Shown: positions 33,531-42,615 of the stretch, in pieces
Position numbering within the stretch: the stretch's first letter is position 1
How the letters are laid out: each line of letters begins with the position of its first letter
Virus record (IMG/VR): IMGVR_UViG_3300018036_000012
Span: 1-53,064 of that record
DNA length: 53,064 nucleotides
From: a virus
Reading direction: 5' to 3' (one strand)
Program-made: the position numbers and the translations under genes
Notes under the pieces: generated by a model
Database searches by the model: none
What the model saw: the letters and a program-made list of their open reading frames with translations, nothing else
Told to the model about the DNA's origin: nothing

Positions 33531-35111
33531 ATGGCAATAGTTCAAGTATCACGCATTACAAACCGTAAAGGTCTTAGTGAAAATTTACCTCAATTAGCAG
33601 GCGCAGAGTTTGGCTGGGTGATTGACAGCCGCCAGCTTTATATTGGCAATGGCACTATTGCTGAAGGTGCTCCCACAGTCGGTAACACTGAAATTCTTAC
33701 GCAGTACAGTGATATTTTAAACCTTGCAACTAGTTACGTATACAAAGGTCAGCATGCAGGATACACAGTGCAAACTGGTGCCAGTGCAGATGATGCAGTA
33801 ACACAAACCATACAAGCAAAACTTGACAACTATGCAAGTGTGCTCGACTTTGGTGCAACAGGAGACGGTGTAACTGATGATACAGCGGCTATCAATAGGG
33901 CACTATATCAACTGTTTTGCAGAGAAACAAACACAACAATTCGACGCAGTTTGTTTTTCCCAGCAGGCACTTACAAAGTAACCTCCTCGATTAATGTTCC
34001 GCCATTTGCGCAATTGTACGGCGAAGGCAGCAACAGCTCGACAATTGAAATGAACGGCGGCAGCACTTATGTTATGCGCACAGCCGATAGTTTGCAACAA
34101 ACTGGAGTTAATATTGGCAACAACAGTGCTACACCACCAAGCAACATTGAAATTTCGGGAATGACATTTAAGAGTGTTGATAGTGTTGATCTAGTTTTAG
34201 TTGATCGTGCTGAGCAAGTTTCATTTAATAATGTTAATTTTATTGGTCCATTGGTGCAAGCAACGTTAACTAATGCAAGTGCTAACATTGCTGCCGTACG
34301 GTTTGATAGCACGGTTGCAAATACAACAAAACAAATCGAGTTTAACAATTGTAAGTTCACTGGGCTAACATACGGGCTTAACACTGATGAAAATATTCAA
34401 GGTGTAACTGTGCAGAACTCGCAGTTTAACACACTGTACCAGGGAGTATTGCTTGGCGACGGTACCCCAGTAAATGGTGGCCCGCAAGGTGTACGAATTG
34501 TGCAAAACTTGTTTGATGATGTTGCTAAAGAAGGTATTATCATTGGTGCAGTATCGCAAAATGTTAGTGCGTACAATATTTTTCTTGATGTTGCTAACGA
34601 TTTTTTAGGTGCAGGAAATCCAGCATCAGCTGTTGTTGATATCAATGGTGATAACAATGTTAGTGTCGGCGATATGTTTGATCGCAGCGATGCTGATGCA
34701 CTAACACAAGCAAGAATCGACTTAAACAACAAAGCATGTTATGCTCTTGTTAATGGCGAAGAGATTGAATTTGGTACGTATCATAAACTTGCTGGAGTAA
34801 GTACAGAACTTACTGTACAAGGATCGCCGACTGTTATATTCACTGTTACTACTGCCAATGCCGCAGCATTTGATTGTATGTACCAATTCAAAGACCCGCT
34901 GACTAATGTTATACGTTTTGGCTCTCTTAGAGTTGTAGCACAAGACAGTGACGACAGCGCAGGCACACTAAGTTACGTTGACGAATACACCGAGGACAAT
35001 CCAAGTGCGATTGTGCTTGACGTAATACAAAGTGGTAGTACAATTAGTGTACGCTACACATCAACTGCCTCTGGCACATTTAAATATTCACTCGAGCATC
35101 TTGGCATTTAA
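33531..35111 (+). CDS. Tail spike/fibre with pectate-lyase-like beta-helix
   Basis: 526 residues. The N-terminal 45 residues (ITNRKGLSENLPQLAGAEFG, DSRQLYIGNG) form the phage particle-attachment motif often seen before fibres. At residue 103 onward is SVLDFGATGDGVTDDTAAINRAL, the signature of the pectate-lyase-3 superfamily beta-helix, followed by FFPAGTYKVTSSI and beta-helical strand repeats to about residue 400. The C-terminal part is a distinct beta domain. Known members are glycan-binding or glycan-degrading tail spikes that attach to surface polysaccharide. Late-type control. Confidence 0.85.
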   Translation: MAIVQVSRITNRKGLSENLPQLAGAEFGWVIDSRQLYIGNGTIAEGAPTVGNTEILTQYSDILNLATSYVYKGQHAGYTVQTGASADDAVTQTIQAKLDNYASVLDFGATGDGVTDDTAAINRALYQLFCRETNTTIRRSLFFPAGTYKVTSSINVPPFAQLYGEGSNSSTIEMNGGSTYVMRTADSLQQTGVNIGNNSATPPSNIEISGMTFKSVDSVDLVLVDRAEQVSFNNVNFIGPLVQATLTNASANIAAVRFDSTVANTTKQIEFNNCKFTGLTYGLNTDENIQGVTVQNSQFNTLYQGVLLGDGTPVNGGPQGVRIVQNLFDDVAKEGIIIGAVSQNVSAYNIFLDVANDFLGAGNPASAVVDINGDNNVSVGDMFDRSDADALTQARIDLNNKACYALVNGEEIEFGTYHKLAGVSTELTVQGSPTVIFTVTTANAAAFDCMYQFKDPLTNVIRFGSLRVVAQDSDDSAGTLSYVDEYTEDNPSAIVLDVIQSGSTISVRYTSTASGTFKYSLEHLGI

Positions 35112-35116
35112 AATAC

Positions 35117-35551
35117 ATGTGGGAACACCGTCCTGAGCAGCAACTAATCGCATGGAATCTCCTCCGCGAACAATGCAAACACGAAGAAAATCTCGACATA
35201 GCAATTTCTGCTGTGCACACTTGGTGGCAGGAATGCCCAACTAAACTACGATACTTACATTGGACATTGCCACAAGAATGGCCAAATCCTTGGGACTTGA
35301 TTGCCGATGATATATACTGTGAGCTTGCAAAATGCCTAGGCATCAGTTACACCATCTTGATGCTGGGTAACAAGGATATCAATGACTTATGCATACAAGA
35401 AACAACAGATGGTTCTTATATAGTGTCGGTCAACCAGGGGAAATATATATTGAATTGGGATGTGTCTCGAGTGTTAAATATCAGTTCAATAGAACAAATG
35501 AATATACACAATAGCATGGATTCTGCCATGTTTGCACACAACATACGATAG
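35117..35551 (+). CDS. Hypothetical protein after the tail spike
   Basis: 144 residues, six bases after the spike stop. It is Trp-rich (HTWWQECP, LHWTLPQEWPNPWDLIADD) with a following LAKCLGISYTILMLG helix. The pattern resembles an unnamed family in T4-like marine phages. It could be a chaperone for the tail spike, as genes in this position often are, which is inference only. Confidence 0.55.
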   Translation: MWEHRPEQQLIAWNLLREQCKHEENLDIAISAVHTWWQECPTKLRYLHWTLPQEWPNPWDLIADDIYCELAKCLGISYTILMLGNKDINDLCIQETTDGSYIVSVNQGKYILNWDVSRVLNISSIEQMNIHNSMDSAMFAHNIR

Positions 35552-35563
35552 GAAAAAGTTAAT

Positions 35564-37867
35564 ATGAGCATTCAAGTTTCGAAACGTGATGGTACTAAAG
35601 AACTATTAGACATTGATAAACTACACAAAGTTGTGTTTTATGCATGCGAGGGCATCACTGGAGTTAGTGCAAGCGAAGTAGAAATTAAAAGCCAGATTCA
35701 ATTCTACAACGGCGTAACTAGTAAAGAAATTCAAGAAACACTCATCAAGGCAGCCGCAGATCTTATCAATGAAGATACACCTAACTATCAGTTTGTAGGT
35801 GGTAGATTGATCAATTATGCATTGCGCAAAGAAGTATACGGCGGATTCACCCCGTGGCATGTTAAGGAATTGGTAGATAAAAATACCAAAGCAGGGTTCT
35901 ATGATCCTGAACTTGTTACTAAGTATACTGACCAGGAATGGGACAGGATCAATGCATTTATCAGACACGAGCGTGATGAAAATCTAACTTATGTTGCTAT
36001 GGAACAACTACGTGGCAAGTACCTATGCCAAAATAGAGTAAGCGGTGAGATTTTTGAGACACCGCAGATGTGTTATGTTCTTATTGCAGCAAGCCTATTT
36101 CAAGATTACCCAGTTGATGCCCGGTTGAAATGGATAAAGGAATATTATGATGCCATTAGTTTACACGACATTAGTTTGCCTACTCCTGTTATGGCCGGTG
36201 TACGTACTCCGCAAAGACAGTTCAGTTCCTGCGTTCTTATTGAAACTGACGACAGTCTTGATAGCATTAATGCTACCAGCAGTAGTATTGTTAAATATGT
36301 AAGTCAAAAAGCAGGCATCGGCATCGGCGGTGGCAGTATTCGTGCTATCGGTTCACCTATTCGCAAGGGCGATGCTTACCATACAGGTATTATTCCTTTC
36401 TATAAAATGTTTCAAGCTGCGACCAAATCTTGCAGCCAAGGTGGTGTGCGTGGCGGCGCAGCAACAATATACTATCCTATTTGGCACCTAGAAGCAGAAG
36501 AAATGTTGGTGTTAAAGAACAACAAAGGCACAGAAGAAAATCGTGTTCGTCACATGGACTACGGCGTACAGTTCAACAAGCTAATGTATGAACGTCTAAT
36601 TACAGGCGGCAATATTACATTGTTCTCGCCTGCTGATGTGCCTGGACTGTATGATGCGTTTTTTGCAGACCAAGACCGTTTCCGTGAACTATATGAAACA
36701 GCAGAACGTAACACAAGACTACGCAAAAAAACTTTACCAGCAAGTGAGTTGTTTGGTAGCTTCATGGAAGAGCGTAAAAATACTGGACGCATCTATCTAC
36801 AAAACGTAGACAATGCCAATGACCACGGTGCATTTTTACCAGAAGTTGCACCTATTCGTCAATCAAACTTGTGTGCAGAAATTGATTTGCCAACTAAGCC
36901 ACTCAAAGATCTCAACGACCCAGAAGGCGAAATTAGCCTATGCACATTGAGTGCAATCAATTGGGGCAACATTCGTACTCCAGCAGACTTCGAGCGTGTG
37001 TGTCGTTTAGCAGTGCGTGGGCTTGATGCACTACTAAGCTATCAGAACTATCCAATACTAGCAGCGCAGCTATCCACAGAGAAACGCCGTCCGTTAGGCG
37101 TTGGCATTATTAACTTTGCATACTGGTTGGCTAAGAATGATTTGAGTTATCAAAACATTACACCAGAAGGACTTGCACTTGTAGACGAATGGGCAGAAGC
37201 TTGGTCGTACTACTTGATCAAAGCTAGTGCCGATTTAGCAACAGAGTTTGGCGCACCCAGCGGCAACATGGAAACAAAGTATGGACACGGTGTTACACCT
37301 AATCAAACATACAAGAAAGACTTAGACGAATTAGTTCCGCATGTTGAGCGTATGGATTGGGAAGGACTGCGTGAACAGCTAAAAGCTACTGGCATACGCA
37401 ACTCAACACTAATGGCTCTTATGCCAAGTGAAACAAGTGCACAAATTGCTAATGCTACAAACGGTATCGAGCCGCCACGTAGTCTTATTAGTGTAAAGCA
37501 ATCAAAGCACGGTGTTCTCAAGCAAGTTGTACCAGAGTTTAAACGTCTAAAGAACAAGTATGATTTGCTATGGAATCAACAGTCGCCTGAAGGATACTTG
37601 AAGATTATGGCTGTACTACAAAAATACATCGACCAGGGTATTAGTGTGAACACTTCATACAATCCGGTACACTTTGAGGACGAAAAGATTCCAATGAGTA
37701 CAATGTTGCAGCATCTATTGATGTTTTACAAGTACGGTGGCAAGCAACTTTATTACTTTAACACCAATGATGGCCAAGGCGAAATCGATGTAAGCAAGAT
37801 GATGGGCGAAGTCGATCTTGAGCAAGTTGAAATAGATGACGAAGATTGCGAAAGCTGTACTATTTAA
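35564..37867 (+). CDS. nrdA: Ribonucleoside-diphosphate reductase alpha subunit (class Ia)
   Basis: 767 residues, full length. The N-terminus is an ATP-cone (KRDGTKELLDIDKLH), then the ten-stranded barrel with active-site cysteines Cys223 (QFSSC), Cys437 (SNLCAEIDLPTKPL) and Cys460 (SLCTLSAINWG), and the PSETSAQIANATNGIEPPR block. The C-terminal CESC pair passes electrons from the glutaredoxin. It reduces ribonucleotides to deoxyribonucleotides for phage DNA synthesis. NrdB and glutaredoxin follow, so the system is complete. ATG preceded by AGGAAA. Confidence 0.97.
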   Translation: MSIQVSKRDGTKELLDIDKLHKVVFYACEGITGVSASEVEIKSQIQFYNGVTSKEIQETLIKAAADLINEDTPNYQFVGGRLINYALRKEVYGGFTPWHVKELVDKNTKAGFYDPELVTKYTDQEWDRINAFIRHERDENLTYVAMEQLRGKYLCQNRVSGEIFETPQMCYVLIAASLFQDYPVDARLKWIKEYYDAISLHDISLPTPVMAGVRTPQRQFSSCVLIETDDSLDSINATSSSIVKYVSQKAGIGIGGGSIRAIGSPIRKGDAYHTGIIPFYKMFQAATKSCSQGGVRGGAATIYYPIWHLEAEEMLVLKNNKGTEENRVRHMDYGVQFNKLMYERLITGGNITLFSPADVPGLYDAFFADQDRFRELYETAERNTRLRKKTLPASELFGSFMEERKNTGRIYLQNVDNANDHGAFLPEVAPIRQSNLCAEIDLPTKPLKDLNDPEGEISLCTLSAINWGNIRTPADFERVCRLAVRGLDALLSYQNYPILAAQLSTEKRRPLGVGIINFAYWLAKNDLSYQNITPEGLALVDEWAEAWSYYLIKASADLATEFGAPSGNMETKYGHGVTPNQTYKKDLDELVPHVERMDWEGLREQLKATGIRNSTLMALMPSETSAQIANATNGIEPPRSLISVKQSKHGVLKQVVPEFKRLKNKYDLLWNQQSPEGYLKIMAVLQKYIDQGISVNTSYNPVHFEDEKIPMSTMLQHLLMFYKYGGKQLYYFNTNDGQGEIDVSKMMGEVDLEQVEIDDEDCESCTI

Positions 37868-37870
37868 AAC

Positions 37871-37899
37871 TTGACATGCTCTGCGTAGCATGTTACACT
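37871..37899 (+). promoter_or_regulatory. Sigma70-like promoter with inverted repeat
   Basis: TTGACA at 37871-37876, a 17-bp spacer and TACACT at 37894-37899. ACATGCT (37874-37880) and AGCATGT (37887-37893) form a perfect dyad across the spacer. It precedes nrdB. Confidence 0.75.
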
Positions 37900-37935
37900 A
37901 ACACAGACAGACACACAAAGAATAGGTAAAATTTT

Positions 37936-39063
37936 ATGAGCGTTTTTAACACTGAAAACAATGCAGACCATACTAAAGTATTGGCATTTTTAGATCCGTC
38001 GGGCGGACCTACGATTCAGCGTTATGATACACTGAAGTATAAAAGTTTTGACGGACTTACAGACAAGCAACTAGGGTTCTTTTGGCGCCCCGAAGAAGTT
38101 GATGTAACCAAAGACAGTAAGGACTTTAAAGCTCTTAGCGACCACGAGCAGCATATTTTTACCAGCAATCTCAAGCGTCAAATTCTATTGGATAGTGTAC
38201 AAGGCCGTGCACCAGTAGAAGCATTTGCTCCTATTGTAAGTTTGCCCGAAATTGAAAACTGGATTCAAACATGGACATTCAGTGAAACAATCCACTCACG
38301 TTCATATACACACATTATTCGCAATGTGTACAACAATCCAAGTAAAATCTTTGATGAAATGATGGACATTGAAGAGATTGCTGATTGTGCAGGTGACATT
38401 TCTAAATATTACGATGGTTTGATTGAAATGAGTAGCTGGTACAATTTGCTAGGAGAAGGCACACATAAAGTCAATGGTAAGAAAGTTGTAGTTGATCTTT
38501 ACGAGCTAAAGAAACTGTTGTGGCTCACACTAATGAGCGTTAATATCCTAGAAGGTGTACGGTTTTATGTGTCGTTTGCTTGTAGCTGGGCATTTGCAGA
38601 AATGAAGCAAATGGAAGGCAATGCTAAGATTATTAAATTAATTGCACGTGATGAAAACTTGCACTTAGCAAGCACACAGATGTTGCTTAAAATACTTAAA
38701 AAAGATGATCCAGATTACGCAAAGATTGCAGAAGAAACTGAAGAAGCTTGTATTCAAATGTTTGTTGAAGCAGTTGATCAAGAGAAAGCCTGGGCTGACT
38801 ACTTATTCAAAGACGGCTCAATGATTGGTTTGAATGCCGAACTACTAGGACAGTATATCGAATGGATCTGTACACGACGAATGACCAATGTAAATCTCAA
38901 AAGTCCGTATAGTGTAAAAAACAATCCGTTACCGTGGACACAAAAATGGATCAGTGGATCAGAAGTACAAGTGGCGCCACAAGAAACAGAAATTACATCG
39001 TACGTAAGTGGCGGCACAAAACAAGATGTTGGCGCTGATACATTTAAAGGATTCTCATTATGA
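37936..39063 (+). CDS. nrdB: Ribonucleoside-diphosphate reductase beta subunit (class Ia)
   Basis: 375 residues. The radical tyrosine is Tyr124 in ETIHSRSYTHIIRN, matching E. coli Tyr122, and the di-iron ligands appear in WTFSETIHSR, EEIADCAGD, EGVRFYVSFAC and IARDENLHL. It generates the tyrosyl radical used by NrdA. It has its own sigma70-like promoter with a palindrome, so the subunits may be regulated separately. The stop overlaps the glutaredoxin ATG by 4 bases. Confidence 0.97.
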   Translation: MSVFNTENNADHTKVLAFLDPSGGPTIQRYDTLKYKSFDGLTDKQLGFFWRPEEVDVTKDSKDFKALSDHEQHIFTSNLKRQILLDSVQGRAPVEAFAPIVSLPEIENWIQTWTFSETIHSRSYTHIIRNVYNNPSKIFDEMMDIEEIADCAGDISKYYDGLIEMSSWYNLLGEGTHKVNGKKVVVDLYELKKLLWLTLMSVNILEGVRFYVSFACSWAFAEMKQMEGNAKIIKLIARDENLHLASTQMLLKILKKDDPDYAKIAEETEEACIQMFVEAVDQEKAWADYLFKDGSMIGLNAELLGQYIEWICTRRMTNVNLKSPYSVKNNPLPWTQKWISGSEVQVAPQETEITSYVSGGTKQDVGADTFKGFSL

Positions 39064-39314
39064 TTGAAATCTACGGTAAAGCACAATGTCCATTTTGTGA
39101 TCAAGCAAAAGCATTATGCGAACAACGTCAATATAATTACAAGTACTTTCAACTTGGCACAGACTTCGATCGCGAAGAAATATTATCAATGTTTCCGGGT
39201 GCAAAGACTTTTCCGCAAATTAAAGTCAATGGAAAAAAAATTGGCGGCTGGTCGGACTTTCCGCAGTATTTAGAAGAAACAAATTATACTGGTACAGGAG
39301 AACATTCGTTATAA
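39060..39314 (+). CDS. Glutaredoxin
   Basis: 84 residues with the thioredoxin-fold redox motif CPFC (Cys10, Cys13), the cis-proline block TFPQIKVNGKKIGG and a C-terminal helix. It most likely reduces the C-terminal CESC cysteines of NrdA after each turnover, as T4 NrdC and E. coli glutaredoxin do. It overlaps nrdB by 4 bases and the following tiny basic ORF by one base. Confidence 0.92.
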   Translation: MIEIYGKAQCPFCDQAKALCEQRQYNYKYFQLGTDFDREEILSMFPGAKTFPQIKVNGKKIGGWSDFPQYLEETNYTGTGEHSL

Positions 39315-39403
39315 TGGCATTACGTAAACCTCGAGCAACTAAAACTAAAATGAAAGTTGCTGCTAAAAAAGCAACTAAAATTGGAAAGAAACGCAAAAAA
39401 TGA
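39314..39403 (+). CDS. Tiny Lys/Arg-rich protein (29 aa)
   Basis: The ATG at 39314 shares its A with the glutaredoxin stop. The product is 29 residues, nearly half Lys/Arg with Ala and Thr, and resembles a histone-like tail. The stop overlaps the next ATG by 4 bases, so it is bracketed by tight couplings, which supports real translation. It could bind nucleic acid. Function unknown. Confidence 0.45.
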   Translation: MALRKPRATKTKMKVAAKKATKIGKKRKK

Positions 39404-39690
39404 TCATTGAAACACCGTATAAAACTGGAGACACAGTTTCTTTTAAATTATCATCAGGTGAAGAATTAGTAGCACGGTTAGATGCCGAAAGTGCTACATC
39501 TTATACTTTAAAAAAGCCAATGTGCTTGATTGCACAACAGCAAGGTTTAGGGTTAGCACCGTTTATGTTCGGTGTAAATCCTGAAGGAAAGTTTGTATTG
39601 CAAGCACATGCTGTAAGTTGTGTTGCAAAAACAGAAGCAGATATTGCTAAACAATATTTGGCAACCACTTCGGGTATTGTACCGGCCTAA
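39400..39690 (+). CDS. Small beta-rich protein, Sm/LSm-like by pattern
   Basis: 96 residues. The opening KTGDTVSFKLSSGEELVARLDAESATSYTLKKP has the strand-turn-strand pattern and SSGEELVAR spacing seen in Sm-like folds (Hfq/LSm), and a second block GLGLAPFMFGVNPEGKFVLQ follows. This is a pattern resemblance only; sequence identity to Hfq is low. It is coupled to the preceding basic ORF and precedes the late-type box of the PAAR gene. Confidence 0.55.
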   Translation: MIIETPYKTGDTVSFKLSSGEELVARLDAESATSYTLKKPMCLIAQQQGLGLAPFMFGVNPEGKFVLQAHAVSCVAKTEADIAKQYLATTSGIVPA

Positions 39691-39699
39691 AAACTCACC

Positions 39700-39707
39700 A
39701 TAAATAC
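39700..39707 (+). promoter_or_regulatory. Late-type promoter box (ATAAATAC)
   Basis: ATAAATAC lies 22 bases upstream of the ATG at 39730. Confidence 0.65.
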
Positions 39708-39729
39708 TGTTGTAATAGTGAGGATGAAT

Positions 39730-40023
39730 ATGCCACAGGCAGTAAGAATAGGTGATGCAAACAGCATGGGCGGTATTGCAATAGGCCCGGGTGCATTAAG
39801 TGTGCTAATTAATGGTCAACCGGCGTGCCTTGAATTTACACCGGTTAGCCCACATCCGTGTTGTGGCCCAGGACCTTGTGCAAAACATTGCACTGCAAAA
39901 ACCTCACTGGGATCGCCTAGTGTTTTGGCAGAATTTCAAACAATTAACTTTGTTGGCAATGTTGACTCGTGTTTTGACAGTCGCACACAGGGTAGCCCAG
40001 ACGTAATAATTGGTGCAATGTGA
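39730..40023 (+). CDS. PAAR-domain tail-tip protein
   Basis: 97 residues from the ATG at 39730, which has AGGA five bases upstream; ATG 39724 and GTG 39718 are also in frame. It contains the PAAR pattern of repeated short strands with GDANSMGGIAIGPGA and conserved His/Cys (SPHPCCGPGPCAKHC) that may bind the metal at the spike tip. Known PAAR proteins (T4 gp5.4) sharpen the central tail spike. It is followed after one base by the large virion protein. Confidence 0.85.
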   Translation: MPQAVRIGDANSMGGIAIGPGALSVLINGQPACLEFTPVSPHPCCGPGPCAKHCTAKTSLGSPSVLAEFQTINFVGNVDSCFDSRTQGSPDVIIGAM

Positions 40024-40024
40024 T

Positions 40025-42106
40025 ATGACAGTTACATCAATGACATTAACAGCAGGCGCAAGTATGCTTGCCAACGGCAGTGACCCAACCATTGGTGCTA
40101 AGCCGATAGCCAGTAATGCCGGGGTAACGTTAAACTTAGTCGATAGCACAACAGGATTGACTGGTGATCCAACGTTGTATAGCATGAATTATTACACTGT
40201 GCAAATACAAAGCATTCAGAGCACACTGTATGATGTAACAGCCAAAGTAGCAAACCTGGCCAATACATACATAAATGAATTTAGTAGTATGACCAATGGC
40301 CTTGGTGATAACGTGTTTTCGGCACCTTTTGATTTGTATTCTGGTAATGCGTATGCAGTGATGCACACAGACGATAGTGTTGATAGCGTGTTAACATTTG
40401 GCCGTACTGAAAGTGCCAATGTGTTAGGCGGGGCAATTAATAGTGGTGAAATCGAAGGTGATGCTAGAACGTTTGCCACAGCACTTACTGGTTCAATTTC
40501 TTTTGTACAAAACAGCAACCAATCTATTAATGCTGCTAACAACAGTGCAAATGCTTTTACAGGCGGCACGTTTGCAGGAATAGACAGTGTTGCAAGTGGT
40601 GCATTAAGTGGAGTCAACTTAGCTGGACCGGCATTTGGTGCTGACTGCTCGTTGTTAGGTACAGTTATTAACTTTTCGGCAATACCAAACTTGGGTAGCC
40701 CAGGGCAGATGTTGAGCAACATGTTAGACGCAGGCACCTTGGGTCCTATGTATGAACAATTATCCAAAGTAGTACTAAGTCCAAGACTTGCTGCAACACT
40801 AGGTGCAACCCCTCCGCCAACAACAAATATTTTGCTAGGAAGTCTCGGGCTTGATTTAAACAATCTTGCTAGAGTTGGGGCAGGGTTACCACAAGGCATT
40901 CAGGAGCAAATCTACATAGCATTTGCAACATTGTCAACAGATGATGTGTCTCAAGTTAAAGCTATTTTAAAATGCACTCAGGTAACTGTTGTTGCTGGCA
41001 GTGATTTGTTTGATCCTACAAAACTGTTTCCGACAAGTTTTCAGACACTAACAGCACCAGTGCGCACAGGCAAACTTGGTACTAGGGCTATCTACGTAGA
41101 TAGTAGCGGAAGTGTTAATCCTATTTTTAGTGATTTAGGTGTTAGGCTAAATGGGATGATTCCAGACAACTTGGCAGTTGCCAATGGCGCATTGTCATTG
41201 AGTTTAGGACAAATCAAAGGTATCGAAGCAACAGATATTCCTACATTTACTGGTGCTGCTAGCAATCTTGAAACAATGAAAGACTTGCCGGATATTCAAA
41301 ACTTAACAACATATATACCTGCCGGTGTCGCTGAGTATTGGCAAGACTACTACGGAGTGCAAAATAATATACAACTTGCAACCGGGCCAAGTGCTAACTT
41401 TACAATCGCTGACTGTATTGGGTATGCTGCTGGTTATAATAGCGCAGCACCGTTGCAACAAAATTACGACTTGTTAACTACAATGAACGCTAACGGTGAT
41501 CTTGATGTATTTTACAAGGACGATGGTTCAAGCAGTGCCGATACTGGAGTGTTGGTTGTTCTTGAATACTTAATAGACGGCACATATGTTAGTGGACCAA
41601 ATTGGGTTATACCAGTAGGAGTATATGGCGCAGGAACGTATAGTTCATTTGCTGATGCATACACAGCCGTTATCACTGCCGCTGTGTCACTTATGCAAAG
41701 TGTTTATTCCGGTAATACAACAGCGCAAACAGTACAAGCAAATTTCAAACGCATACAAGAACAATTAGCACGAGAAAAGTTAATTCGTGCAAAAATGGAT
41801 ATGACAGTGTCGGCATTAGTGCCAAGCGAAAACAATGCTATATCACTGAGCAACAGTCTGCCAGTGTATGCACTGGATACAACCAGCGGTGGTACAAGCG
41901 AATACCTTGAAAGAATAATGAACATTGATTCACTTGGCGGACAAGCTGCAATTGCGGCAATGAGAGAATCTCGCAACACCAACAATTTGGATGCAGCACA
42001 TTTGCAACAAGACGGCGGCCTAAATTTAACCCCGCCACTTAATCCGGGCGCACTTAGTTCGTCACAATACACTGAAGACGAAGCGAGTGCTATAATTGTA
42101 AAATAG
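40025..42106 (+). CDS. Large virion/tail-associated structural protein
   Basis: 693 residues from the ATG at 40025, one base after the PAAR gene; a start at 40010 is inside that gene. It is rich in Ser, Thr, Ala, Asn and Gly, with long uncharged stretches, consistent with a fibrous or baseplate protein. The C-terminal 120 residues contain a helical segment (NFKRIQEQLAREKLIRAKMD). The position directly after PAAR suggests a tail-tip or baseplate protein of the late operon. No family recognised. Confidence 0.6.
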   Translation: MTVTSMTLTAGASMLANGSDPTIGAKPIASNAGVTLNLVDSTTGLTGDPTLYSMNYYTVQIQSIQSTLYDVTAKVANLANTYINEFSSMTNGLGDNVFSAPFDLYSGNAYAVMHTDDSVDSVLTFGRTESANVLGGAINSGEIEGDARTFATALTGSISFVQNSNQSINAANNSANAFTGGTFAGIDSVASGALSGVNLAGPAFGADCSLLGTVINFSAIPNLGSPGQMLSNMLDAGTLGPMYEQLSKVVLSPRLAATLGATPPPTTNILLGSLGLDLNNLARVGAGLPQGIQEQIYIAFATLSTDDVSQVKAILKCTQVTVVAGSDLFDPTKLFPTSFQTLTAPVRTGKLGTRAIYVDSSGSVNPIFSDLGVRLNGMIPDNLAVANGALSLSLGQIKGIEATDIPTFTGAASNLETMKDLPDIQNLTTYIPAGVAEYWQDYYGVQNNIQLATGPSANFTIADCIGYAAGYNSAAPLQQNYDLLTTMNANGDLDVFYKDDGSSSADTGVLVVLEYLIDGTYVSGPNWVIPVGVYGAGTYSSFADAYTAVITAAVSLMQSVYSGNTTAQTVQANFKRIQEQLAREKLIRAKMDMTVSALVPSENNAISLSNSLPVYALDTTSGGTSEYLERIMNIDSLGGQAAIAAMRESRNTNNLDAAHLQQDGGLNLTPPLNPGALSSSQYTEDEASAIIVK

Positions 42107-42109
42107 TGG

Positions 42110-42138
42110 TTGACATTAATACACATAAATGTTATATT
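42110..42138 (+). promoter_or_regulatory. Sigma70-like promoter
   Basis: TTGACA at 42110-42115, a 17-bp spacer and TATATT at 42133-42138, followed by AAAAGGAGC and the ATG at 42166. Confidence 0.8.
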
Positions 42139-42165
42139 GTATTATGTTTTAAAAGGAGCATCACT

Positions 42166-42306
42166 ATGATTAAACCAGCAATCTTTGTTGTGTGCGGCAT
42201 TATTGGGTATAGTTTATACACAGGTGCGTCGATAACAGATATAGTAGATACAAGTCAGCACGTAGTACATACCATTGCTACAAATGTTGCCGATGCAACA
42301 GATTGA
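42166..42306 (+). CDS. Small membrane protein (46 aa)
   Basis: The ATG at 42166 follows AAAAGGAGC at a good distance. The 46-residue product begins MIKPAIFVVCGIIGYSLYTG, a single hydrophobic segment that could be a membrane anchor or signal, then a polar tail. An alternative upstream start at 42106 overlaps the promoter and is rejected. It is driven by its own early-type promoter. Possible inner-membrane host-interaction protein. Confidence 0.55.
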   Translation: MIKPAIFVVCGIIGYSLYTGASITDIVDTSQHVVHTIATNVADATD

Positions 42307-42574
42307 TCAATCTATAGTAGAAGCTGAGATTAGGCGGCGCATAAGATTATCAGTTGCAGCGTATGCATACGAGTACAAAAATGACTCGATTATGTCTGAT
42401 GCGTTGTTTGACGAAATGTCTAATGCTGTTGACACTAGTGTGATCACTGGCAACCGTAAAATGGACAACTTCTTTAAAAAACATTTCGAACCTGCAACTG
42501 GTATGTGGGTCCGAAAACATCCAAATAAAGCAGGATTGGAAAACATATATCAACGATATTTTACAAAGACATAG
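42293..42574 (+). CDS. Hypothetical protein, resembles a short NAD+-ligase Ia segment
   Basis: 93 residues from the ATG at 42293, overlapping the preceding gene by 14 bases; ATG 42275 is also possible. LSVAAYAYEYKNDSIMSDALFDEM resembles the adenylation-domain Ia motif (YxY...D.PxxSDxxYD) of NAD-dependent DNA ligases, but the remaining ligase domains are missing. The C-terminus (KHFEPATGMWVRKHPNKAGLE) is basic. It may be a relic or a small protein using the same fold. Weak assignment. Confidence 0.45.
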   Translation: MQQIDQSIVEAEIRRRIRLSVAAYAYEYKNDSIMSDALFDEMSNAVDTSVITGNRKMDNFFKKHFEPATGMWVRKHPNKAGLENIYQRYFTKT

Positions 42575-42581
42575 TAAATAC
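42574..42581 (+). promoter_or_regulatory. Late-type promoter box (GTAAATAC)
   Basis: GTAAATAC starts on the last base of the preceding stop codon and lies 34 bases before the ATG at 42616. Confidence 0.6.
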
Positions 42582-42615
42582 AATTTCATTCGCACGAAAG
42601 TATAAGTAATACGTT

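Noticed and set aside
40216-40899. 227-codon minus-strand ORF opposite the large virion protein
   Set aside because: Low-complexity shadow caused by codon bias of the plus-strand gene; no start signal.
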